The position numbers were made by a program, and so were the translations under genes. From an uncultured Bacteroidales bacterium (GTDB lineage: Bacteria; Bacteroidota; Bacteroidia; Bacteroidales; UBA932), in the NCBI GenBank assembly GCA_934678915.1, contig CAKUSF010000136.1, forward strand, positions 1-5,266: a stretch of 5,266 nt of DNA, read 5' to 3'. Under the pieces are notes generated by a model. That model worked only from the letters and a program-made list of their open reading frames with translations. It did no database searches and had not been told where the DNA came from. Of this stretch, positions 1 to 4,923 are shown piece after piece (the stretch's first letter is position 1; each line of letters starts with the position of its first letter).

Positions 1-830
1 GCTATGGCCTCCCTGAAAGCGGCCAGATGCGTTCCTCCGTCACGGGTGTTCTGTCCGTTGACGAACGAAGCGATGTTTTCACCGTAGGAGTTGCCGTGCG
101 TCAGCACGACCTCGACATCCTCCCCGACAAGGTGGATTGGTTCGTAAAGAGGAGTCTCACTGATGGAGTCTCTGATGAGATCAAGGAGTCCGTTTTCAGA
201 TTTGTATGTCGTCCCGTTCAGCACAAGAGCCAATCCTTTCTTAAGGTAGGAGTAGTTCTTGACCATGGTCTCGACGTAGTCCATGTTGAACTCGAAGTTT
301 CCGAACATCGTGCTGTCAGGGGTGAAGATCACAAGCGTTCCGTTCTTCTCTCCGGTTTTCTCCTTTCTGCCACTGTCCACCAGTTCTCCGCGCACGTAAC
401 TTGCCCAAGAGCTCTCACCGTCTCTGAAGGACTCCACATAGAACCTCTCGGACAAAGCATTTACCGCCTTGGTACCCACACCGTTCAGACCCACGGACTT
501 CTTGAAGGCCTTGTCGTCGAACTTTCCTCCGGTGTTCAGTTGGCTTGTGGCCTTGATGACAGAGTTAAGAGGAATCCCACGCCCGAAATCCCTCACTGAG
601 ACTTGCTTGTCCTCAATGTTGATGATTACCTGTTTGCCGAATCCAGCAGAAAATTCATCGATGCAGTTGTCCACGATCTCCTTGAGAAGTACGTAGATGC
701 CGTCTCCAGGATTGGAGCCGTTACCAAGTCTTCCGATGTACATACCAGGACGCCTACGGATGTGTTCGACACCTTCCAGAGTCTTTATGTTATCGTCAGT
801 GTAGTCGATGTTTTGTTGTACGTTCGTCAT
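1..830 (-). CDS. parE: DNA topoisomerase IV subunit B, N-terminal part (cut by window edge)
   Basis: This is the ATPase subunit of the type IIA topoisomerase that decatenates daughter chromosomes together with ParC. Reading from an ATG at 830, 276 codons stay open to the window edge. They cover the GHKL ATPase domain and the start of the transducer domain. Visible signatures are RRRPGMYIGRLG (residues 25-36), the helix KEIVDNCIDEF (50-60) with the expected catalytic base Glu51 and Mg-binding Asn55, RDFGRGIP (80-87) with the adenine-contacting Asp81, LNTGGKFDDKAFKKSVG (98-114), and the ATP-lid glycines GLNGVGTKAVNALS (114-127). The run DDKAFKKSVGLNGVGTKA and the short N-terminus resemble Bacteroidetes ParE more than GyrB. 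This paralogue choice is inference, because the C-terminal half that separates the two is outside the window. Divergent from the DUF1573 gene, with its own promoter match at 853-885. No frame damage is seen. Confidence 0.93.
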   Translation of the reverse strand, partial: MTNVQQNIDYTDDNIKTLEGVEHIRRRPGMYIGRLGNGSNPGDGIYVLLKEIVDNCIDEFSAGFGKQVIINIEDKQVSVRDFGRGIPLNSVIKATSQLNTGGKFDDKAFKKSVGLNGVGTKAVNALSERFYVESFRDGESSWASYVRGELVDSGRKEKTGEKNGTLVIFTPDSTMFGNFEFNMDYVETMVKNYSYLKKGLALVLNGTTYKSENGLLDLIRDSISETPLYEPIHLVGEDVEVVLTHGNSYGENIASFVNGQNTRDGGTHLAAFREAI

Positions 831-852
831 CTAATCTAATTGCAAAATCGTA

Positions 853-885
853 CAAAAATACTATTTTTAGCCGGGATTTGAAAAA
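853..885 (-). promoter_or_regulatory. Bacteroidetes-type promoter for parE
   Basis: On the minus strand a perfect -7 box, TATTTTTG (TAnnTTTG), lies at 860-853. A T-run, TTTTT, lies at 885-881, about 20 bases upstream, where the -33 TTTG is expected; the final G is missing, so the -33 box is only partial. Transcription would begin near 845-850, giving a leader of about 15-20 bases before the ATG at 830. Confidence 0.55.
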
Positions 886-908
886 GTATCTTTAAAGTGG
901 TAACTTTG
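877..908 (+). promoter_or_regulatory. Bacteroidetes-type promoter for the DUF1573-transporter operon
   Basis: TTTG at 877-880, a 20-base spacer and TAACTTTG at 901-908 match the primary sigma factor consensus of Bacteroidota (TTTG-N19-21-TAnnTTTG) exactly. Transcription should start around 912-916, about 40 bases before the ATG at 954. This placement rules out the in-frame GTG at 897 as a translation start, since it lies upstream of the predicted transcript. Confidence 0.75.
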
Positions 909-953
909 TATTGGGAAAGAAATTTGCATTCTTCCTTTTATATTAAATCGCTT

Positions 954-2153
954 ATGACTGTATTAAAGAATTTGATCGGCTTGGTAGCCGTGTCTTGCCT
1001 ATTGATTTGTGGAGCGGGGACCAGCTATGCCCAAGGCTCTGGGAAAGATAATATCTTTGAGGGTGTCGTGCAACTGGACAAAACTGTCCATGATTTTGGA
1101 GACATTTTTATCTCGGACGGTCCTGTGTCTGCAACGTTCACCGTTAAGAATGTGAGTGCAAAGCCATTGTTGATTCACAATGTGGCCGTGTCTTGTGGTT
1201 GTACTAATGTTGAATGGACTAAGAGCCCTATCGGGCCTGGTAACACTGGAACGATAAAGGCCACTTTCAGAAATGATGAAGGTTACCCTTTCGACAAGTC
1301 CGTGACAGCTTATTTCTCAGGCTTGAAGAAACCAATCGTACTTAGATTGAGGGGCGTGAGTCATAAAACAATGCTTTCGCTTGAAGAACTGTATCCATTC
1401 CGTTTTGGAAATCTGGCCATCAAGAAAGTCGAGATTAAAGGAGGCAACCTGCTGCAAGGCCAGCAAAAAAGTGGGGAAGTGGTAGTCGCTAATCTTGGAA
1501 CCAATCCTGCGAAGATTTCGTTTTCGGAAGTGAGTGAGGACCTTTCTGTAAAAGTGTCACCTAACCCTATCCCAGCCCGTTCGGTTGCTAAGTTGTATTA
1601 CACTGTGACAGCTAATCGTGATCATTGGGGAAAGAACTATTACTATGCTACTCCAAAGATTAACGGTCGTGCACAGAATGCTGTTTTCGTTCAATCGGCC
1701 TCTAAAAATGAGTCAAACGGAGAGGAAGATTCTTATGTTTATCGTAATCCAAATCTTGGTGAGGGAAAGAGCAAAATAGGCATCATTGCCTACATCAAGG
1801 AGGATTTTTCTGGTTTGTCCGAAGAAGAAAAGAACAACGGATCATCTCCTATTGCAGACCGCAGTTCTGATTGGATTGGTGAATTTAAATCTGGTGATCA
1901 GATTAAGTGTAAGTTCAATTTTGAAAACCGTGGCAAGGCTCCACTCAAAATCTATAAGGTTGATTCAGATAATGCCCTTGTTCATTTTGAGACATTCAAA
2001 GAATTGGCACCAGGAGAAAAGGAGGATCTGAACATTACTATTGACACCACTGGAATGCCGGTTGGGAATTGCATGATCACTCTAACTTTGACAACGAACT
2101 CACCACTGCGTCCGATGATGAACATTTATCTGACAGGGAGTGTAACAGAATAA
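954..2153 (+). CDS. Exported three-domain DUF1573 protein
   Basis: This 399-residue protein of unknown molecular function is predicted to be exported. I start it at ATG 954, not the upstream in-frame GTG at 897, because 954 opens a clean Sec signal peptide (Lys5, hydrophobic 7-19, likely cleavage after SYA at 26) and the promoter -7 box overlaps the extra codons. Residues 41-135 are a classical DUF1573 Ig/ASPM-like beta-sandwich: VHDFGDI (45-51), ATFTVKNVS (60-68), the hallmark SCGCT (80-84), PIGPGNTGTIKATF (92-105). Residues ~150-245 look like a second, diverged sandwich (SGEVVVANLG, then ARSVAKLYYTV). Residues ~308-397 look like a third (KCKFNFENRGKAPLKI, LAPGEKEDLNITID, LTTNSP). Only the first keeps the Cys-Gly-Cys motif. 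A low-complexity polar linker (250-305) joins the last two. I considered a lipoprotein (Cys15 or Cys20), but neither lipobox is good. It is first in an operon with the metal exporter one base downstream. Confidence 0.88.
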   Translation: MTVLKNLIGLVAVSCLLICGAGTSYAQGSGKDNIFEGVVQLDKTVHDFGDIFISDGPVSATFTVKNVSAKPLLIHNVAVSCGCTNVEWTKSPIGPGNTGTIKATFRNDEGYPFDKSVTAYFSGLKKPIVLRLRGVSHKTMLSLEELYPFRFGNLAIKKVEIKGGNLLQGQQKSGEVVVANLGTNPAKISFSEVSEDLSVKVSPNPIPARSVAKLYYTVTANRDHWGKNYYYATPKINGRAQNAVFVQSASKNESNGEEDSYVYRNPNLGEGKSKIGIIAYIKEDFSGLSEEEKNNGSSPIADRSSDWIGEFKSGDQIKCKFNFENRGKAPLKIYKVDSDNALVHFETFKELAPGEKEDLNITIDTTGMPVGNCMITLTLTTNSPLRPMMNIYLTGSVTE

Positions 2154-2154
2154 T

Positions 2155-3207
2155 ATGATGACTCACGTACTTCTTGACTCATTTAGAGGATCAGTCTTAA
2201 TTTCTGGGTTGGTTGTTGTGATGATGATGATCATCGAATCATTCAACGTGGAGTCAGACGGTAAAATATTCAAATCCCTAAGGAAGTCAGGATTCGTTCA
2301 AGTTCTTGTCTCTGCTCTTTTAGGGTCTGTTCCGGGTTGTGTCGGAGGGTTCGCAGCAGTGTCCCTTTACACTCACAGATTGTTAAGTTTCGGAGCATTG
2401 GTGGCTATGATGATCGCCACGACAGGGGACGAGTCGTTCATGATGTTGGCGATGTTTCCTAGTAAGGCCGCTCTGCTGTTCCTTATCCTTTTCGTACTTG
2501 CAGTTATTACCGGACTTCTGATCGACAGGTTTTACTCGAAAGGCAAGCCGCTGCCTACCCGCCTTGAGGATTCCTTTGAGCTTCACGGTGACGGATGTGA
2601 GCATCAGAATGGGCGTCATCACAAGGAAGGCAGACATTTTGGCAGAACAAGAATATTTATGTTCATCGGAATCGTGATATTCATTGCCGCTCTTCTACTA
2701 GGCTTTTTAGAGGAAGGTTGTGAATCAGAGGGACTTGAGGTCTTCAATGAGGAGTGGACTTTCTGGCTTTTCGGCGCGCTGAGCATTGTCGTGCTGGCCG
2801 CCCTGCTTTTCGCCTCGGATCATTTTGTCGAGGAGCATCTTTGGGAACACATTGTCCGCAAGCACCTTCCGAGCATATTCCTTTGGACGTTCGGAGTGCT
2901 TCTGGTCACCGGTGTCCTGTTCAATTTCATTGACATCACTGCTTGGGTTAGTGGCAACACCGCCCTTATGATACTGCTGGCCATAGTGATAGGTTTGATT
3001 CCGGAGTCCGGGCCGCACCTTGTCTTCGTGACTTTGTTCGCCAGCGGAGTCATTCCGTTCCCAGTCCTGCTGGCCAATTCCATCGTGCAGGACGGTCACG
3101 CCTCGCTTCCGCTTCTGGCCGACAGCAAGTCCTCATTCCTGAAGGCAAAGGCCATAAAAGTAGGGATCGCCCTCATCGTTTTTGTGGTATGGGGTTTGAT
3201 ATTGTGA
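2155..3207 (+). CDS. Putative heavy-metal/manganese exporter, ArsP_2 (PF11449) family
   Basis: This 350-residue integral membrane protein fits the '10TM putative heavy-metal exporter / putative manganese transporter' family (ArsP_2, formerly DUF2899). It would export a divalent metal across the inner membrane; the substrate is not proven by sequence. Hydrophobic segments lie at about 12-27, 47-70, 77-100, 105-123, 167-184, 202-220, 240-258, 268-283, 288-307 and 334-350. Family-like runs include SVPGCVGGF (58-66), ATTGDESFMMLAMFP (88-102), GLIPESGPHLVFVTLFASGV (280-299) and SIVQDGHASLPLLADSK (309-325). The first and second halves look like an inverted internal repeat. A polar loop at 144-161 has five His, one Cys and acidic residues, and a second cluster (His223, Glu226, Glu227, His228, Glu231, His232, His237) follows; both could bind metal. 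The ATG is one base after the DUF1573 stop, implying co-transcription and probably coupled translation. A second ATG follows directly, so the start may be 2155 or 2158. Confidence 0.85.
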   Translation: MMTHVLLDSFRGSVLISGLVVVMMMIIESFNVESDGKIFKSLRKSGFVQVLVSALLGSVPGCVGGFAAVSLYTHRLLSFGALVAMMIATTGDESFMMLAMFPSKAALLFLILFVLAVITGLLIDRFYSKGKPLPTRLEDSFELHGDGCEHQNGRHHKEGRHFGRTRIFMFIGIVIFIAALLLGFLEEGCESEGLEVFNEEWTFWLFGALSIVVLAALLFASDHFVEEHLWEHIVRKHLPSIFLWTFGVLLVTGVLFNFIDITAWVSGNTALMILLAIVIGLIPESGPHLVFVTLFASGVIPFPVLLANSIVQDGHASLPLLADSKSSFLKAKAIKVGIALIVFVVWGLIL

Positions 3208-3225
3208 TTTTAAGATTTATATTTG
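3195..3225 (+). promoter_or_regulatory. Bacteroidetes-type promoter for the ferredoxin gene
   Basis: TTTG at 3195-3198, a 19-base spacer and TATATTTG at 3218-3225 match the phylum consensus exactly. The -33 box lies inside the last codons of the transporter gene. Start of transcription is expected near 3229-3232, giving a leader of about 55 bases before the ferredoxin ATG. The ferredoxin can therefore be expressed independently of the upstream operon. Confidence 0.75.
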
Positions 3226-3230
3226 CATAA

Positions 3231-3252
3231 TGTTTCCGGATTTCCGGAGACA
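3231..3252 (+). promoter_or_regulatory. Stem-loop at the predicted 5' end of the ferredoxin mRNA
   Basis: Bases 3231-3239 pair with 3244-3252 in a 9-bp stem (one U-G wobble) around an AUUU loop. It is built from two tandem copies of TTTCCGGA (3233-3240 and 3241-3248). It lies where the ferredoxin transcript should begin, so a 5'-protective hairpin is plausible. There is no U-tract directly after it, which argues against a normal terminator for the upstream transporter. Confidence 0.45.
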
Positions 3253-3284
3253 GGCAAAAGGACAACAATTTTATTATTTGAATT

Positions 3285-3458
3285 ATGGCTTACAAGATTT
3301 CAGAAACTGATTGCGTAGCTTGCGGCACATGCGCAGGCGAGTGCCCTCAGGGTGCTATCCACGAGGGTGACGTTTACACCATCGACCCTAACGCCTGCAT
3401 CGACTGCGGCACCTGCGCCGACGCCTGCCCGATGGGCGCCATCCATCCAGCTGAGTAA
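3285..3458 (+). CDS. Small 2x[4Fe-4S] ferredoxin
   Basis: This 57-residue soluble electron carrier is of the clostridial bacterial type. Two classical CxxCxxCxxxC motifs are complete: Cys10, 13, 16, 20 and Cys38, 41, 44, 48. In 8Fe ferredoxins the first three cysteines of one motif and the last of the other ligate each cluster. Both motifs have the Pro after the last Cys (Pro21, Pro49), and the two halves are a clear internal duplication (DCVACGTCAGECPQGAIH against ACIDCGTCADACPMGAIH). The length fits the 55-60-residue family, and the acidic character fits a low-potential carrier serving enzymes such as pyruvate:ferredoxin oxidoreductase; the partner is inference. The leader before the ATG is A/T-rich with no Shine-Dalgarno. 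It has its own promoter upstream (3195-3225) and a strong terminator 22 bases after the stop, so it is probably monocistronic. Confidence 0.96.
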   Translation: MAYKISETDCVACGTCAGECPQGAIHEGDVYTIDPNACIDCGTCADACPMGAIHPAE

Positions 3459-3480
3459 TCAGGCATCGCAAGATTTCAGA

Positions 3481-3511
3481 AGAGGTGAGGAAAGATTCTT
3501 TCCTCACCTCT
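3481..3511 (+). terminator. Intrinsic terminator after the ferredoxin gene
   Basis: Bases 3481-3494 and 3498-3511 form a perfect 14-bp stem with the three-base loop ATT. It begins 22 bases after the ferredoxin stop. The downstream strand continues CTTTGGTTGTT, which is only moderately U-rich. The stem is symmetrical enough to hinder read-through from either side. Confidence 0.8.
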
Positions 3512-3519
3512 CTTTGGTT

Positions 3520-3536
3520 GTTCGTCCAGCACGAAC
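3520..3536. repeat. Short perfect inverted repeat GTTCGT-N5-ACGAAC
   Basis: A 6-bp stem with a 5-base loop lies between the ferredoxin terminator and the IS66 relic ORF. Its role is unknown. It could be part of the decayed left portion of the insertion element. Confidence 0.35.
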
Positions 3537-3554
3537 ATAAAGACACGATTGCAG

Positions 3555-3884
3555 ATGGCAGACAAAGAGAGGATCCTAAGCCTTGAGGGGCAGGTCGCTG
3601 AGCTGTCGGCCAGGCTGGCGGAGTATGAGCAGACGGAGATGCTGCGTAGGGTGTCGGAGGATGAAGTCATCAAGGCGGAGGGTCTGACAGGGAAACGCAA
3701 GAAGGACATCCGGATGGAGTTGGAGAAGCCGATATGGACGGCCTTCGTGTCGTGGGCGATGAATAACCTGAATCCCCAGCGCTGGCTGGCGTATGTGTTG
3801 GACCACGTCAAGACCACCCCGGAGGAACAGCTGCCGAACCTGCTTCCTCAGAACTTCGACAAGAACCTTCTGTCGTTCGTCTAA
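3555..3884 (+). pseudogene. Internally deleted IS66-type transposase remnant
   Basis: This 109-codon ORF starts at ATG 3555; an in-frame TTG at 3549 is possible but less likely. The N-terminus (ERILSLEGQVAELSARLAEYEQ, residues 5-26) is a short heptad-like coiled coil, as in the leucine-zipper-like start of IS66 transposases. The C-terminus (NPQRWLAYVLDHVKTTPE, residues 73-90, then LPNLLPQNF) matches the family's C-terminal element, which typically reads NPxEWLxxVLxxI...LLPxNW. Residues ~40-70 (KAEGLTGKRKKDIRMELEKP and following) resemble the stretch before the last catalytic Glu. A full transposase has about 450-550 residues with a DDE core, and none of that core is present, so transposase activity is not expected. 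The frame is open throughout, which suggests in-frame deletions or a short retained derivative. An alternative is an unrelated small coiled-coil protein. Confidence 0.55.
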
Positions 3885-3902
3885 GAAAAGAAGCCAGTCA
3901 GA

Positions 3903-3929
3903 ATAAATCAAAATCAGGCAATATGCCTG
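3903..3929 (-). terminator. Candidate intrinsic terminator for the toxin-antitoxin operon
   Basis: On the minus strand, CAGGCA-TAT-TGCCTG (3929-3915) forms a 6-bp stem with a three-base loop and is followed by ATTTTGATTT. It lies about 60 bases beyond the stop of the HTH gene, inside the IS66 relic. The stem is short, so strength is uncertain. Confidence 0.4.
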
Positions 3930-3987
3930 TGCGCCCCGCAGCCTTGTCACTGGTTTGTCAACATGGGCGTGCGGGGACGGTTACATA

Positions 3988-4299
3988 TTACTCATTATCC
4001 TTGAATACTTCTACGCCCAGATTGTCCTCAATCTTGGATAGCATCTCAAGCGTAAGATTCTCGTTTCCCTTAATGATCCGGGACACATATTGCTGACTGC
4101 ATCCAAGTTTGTCCGCTACCTGTGCCTGTGTCCATCTCATCTCTTCCATCTTGTCAAGCATCTTCATGGCCACAGCTTGCGAACGGCGTAGCCATGCGCG
4201 GTTTGCGCGACGCCACTCCGCCTCTTCCCGCCACCTTGAAGGCGTCGGGGCTTGATACGCTCTCAATCTTTCAACTGCGGTTCCCATAATAATATACAT
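3988..4299 (-). CDS. Xre-family HTH protein, probable antitoxin
   Basis: This small DNA-binding protein of 103 residues starts at ATG 4299, or 99 residues if ATG 4287 (MGTAVERLR) is used; the second start is equally credible. Residues 8-48 are basic and aromatic (SRWREEAEWRRANRAWLRRS), likely a helical partner-binding or dimer arm. Residues ~52-98 are a Xre/cro-type helix-turn-helix: WTQAQVADKLGCSQQYVSRI (56-75) supplies helices 2-3 and NLTLEMLSKIEDNLGVEVF (81-99) the last helices. It follows the putative toxin gene by 11 bases (23 from the second start) on the same strand. This is toxin-first order, as in HigBA, so it probably neutralises that protein and represses their shared promoter. The gene ends normally, but the IS66 relic begins three bases after the stop codon. 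Confidence 0.83.
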   Translation of the reverse strand: MYIIMGTAVERLRAYQAPTPSRWREEAEWRRANRAWLRRSQAVAMKMLDKMEEMRWTQAQVADKLGCSQQYVSRIIKGNENLTLEMLSKIEDNLGVEVFKDNE

Positions 4300-4310
4300 A
4301 ATGATAAAAA

Positions 4311-4862
4311 CTATTGTGAATCTTGATAGTCGATGAAACTTTCTTTGTCCACGATGCCTTCATCCAGCAAAAAGTTACGCACCTTCTCCATCTTCGCCAG
4401 TTCTAAAAGTGTATGCTCACGTTCGGCCATTGTAGCCGTTAGTTTAATGGCACCACCAGTCACAATAAAGGCTCCTTTCTCCAAACGAATGGCATATAGC
4501 CTTAACCAAGAGGGATGGCCACCATCGTCCTTGAGCCGGGCCTTTTCCTTATCCAGCATCAAAGCAGCAGTCTGACGATTATCCAAAGGCCGGAACAACT
4601 TTTCCAAATCCGCATCCGGACTCAGATCAAGAATAAGGCACTGTAATTTGTCGCTGTCTTCGATTGTGTCATAGATGGCCTTGTTCACATCCGTTACCTT
4701 GAAATACGACTCCAAGTCATCTTTGTTCTCGTAAAAGAACGCACGGAGCCACTCTACATCATTCCACTGAGCAAACGAACTGAACAAGGCATTTTCTTCC
4801 TCCCCTTCATAACGGACAGACCACAAACGGCCGTCATTGGTTATCTCATCAAATAGCATCAT
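4311..4862 (-). CDS. Putative type II toxin, first gene of a HigBA-order pair
   Basis: This 183-residue protein starts at ATG 4862 (MMLFDEITND); a second ATG lies at 4859. Upstream in-frame codons to a GTG at 4958 are rejected because a consensus promoter lies within them (4883-4913). I recognise it as a Bacteroidetes conserved protein that travels with an Xre/HTH partner, but have no proven function. Residues 1-40 (RLWSVRYEGEEENALFSSFA, then WNDVEWLRAFF) are followed by an acidic helical part (43-80). The C-terminal third, WLRLYAIRLEKGAFIVTGGA (119-138) with IKLTATMAEREHTLLELAKM (139-158), has the strand pattern of the RelE/HigB Gp49 core, where family members read 'RLxxIxxxGxxYxLhGfxKKtxxTP'. 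If so, it would be a ribosome-dependent mRNA interferase with a ~100-residue N-terminal extension, larger than typical HigB (90-120 residues). The fold assignment is inference. Confidence 0.72.
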   Translation of the reverse strand: MMLFDEITNDGRLWSVRYEGEEENALFSSFAQWNDVEWLRAFFYENKDDLESYFKVTDVNKAIYDTIEDSDKLQCLILDLSPDADLEKLFRPLDNRQTAALMLDKEKARLKDDGGHPSWLRLYAIRLEKGAFIVTGGAIKLTATMAEREHTLLELAKMEKVRNFLLDEGIVDKESFIDYQDSQ

Positions 4863-4882
4863 AACACAAACGTTTTCACCTA

Positions 4883-4913
4883 CAAATGTACAAAAGAAAA
4901 CCGAATTTACAAC
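4883..4913 (-). promoter_or_regulatory. Bacteroidetes-type promoter of the toxin-antitoxin operon
   Basis: On the minus strand, TACATTTG at 4890-4883 is a perfect TAnnTTTG box, and GTTG at 4913-4910 with a 19-base spacer is a near-consensus -33 box. Transcription should start near 4876-4880, leaving a 15-20-base leader before ATG 4862. This fixes the toxin start and excludes the longer reading frame. Confidence 0.7.
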
Positions 4914-4923
4914 CGACAGTTGT
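4909..4923. promoter_or_regulatory. Candidate operator palindrome ACAAC-N5-GTTGT
   Basis: A perfect 5-bp inverted repeat with a 5-base centre overlaps the -33 box of the toxin-antitoxin promoter. Two more palindrome-like sites lie nearby: TACA-AA-TGTA at 4881-4890, over the -7 box, and AAACGTTT at 4868-4875, near the leader. Their spacing suits autorepression by the HTH antitoxin, but which of them is bound is inference. Confidence 0.45.

Larger units (their letters stand above)
3512..3984 (+). mobile_element. IS66-family insertion sequence relic
   Basis: The relic holds a short ORF with the IS66 transposase C-terminal signature and, 100 bases after it, a plausible right end whose reverse complement begins GTAACCGTCCCCGCACG. 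IS66 ends commonly begin GTAA. No matching left end and no 8-base target duplication was found, and the accessory tnpA/tnpB-type ORFs are missing, so the element should be non-autonomous. The right boundary at 3984 is inferred from the terminal motif. The left boundary is uncertain and is set just after the ferredoxin terminator. Confidence 0.5.

Noticed and set aside
27..839. Plus-strand open frames opposite parE
   Set aside because: They are antisense shadows of a clearly conserved ParE reading frame and have no domains of their own.
897..953. N-terminal extension of the DUF1573 gene from GTG 897
   Set aside because: The promoter -7 box (901-908) lies inside it, and ATG 954 opens a proper signal peptide.
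909..953. A metal riboswitch (yybP-ykoY type) before the DUF1573-exporter operon
   Set aside because: The predicted leader is only about 40 bases and shows no folded aptamer.
2383..3099. Minus-strand open frames opposite the exporter
   Set aside because: The translations are low-quality and the plus strand encodes a coherent membrane protein.
3516..3533. A decayed IS66 left end (GTTGTTCGTCCAGCACG resembling the right end)
   Set aside because: Alignment needs an indel and several mismatches, and no target duplication supports it.
3476..3950. Minus-strand frames opposite the IS66 relic
   Set aside because: They run through the terminator stem and the IS end, with no recognisable protein features.
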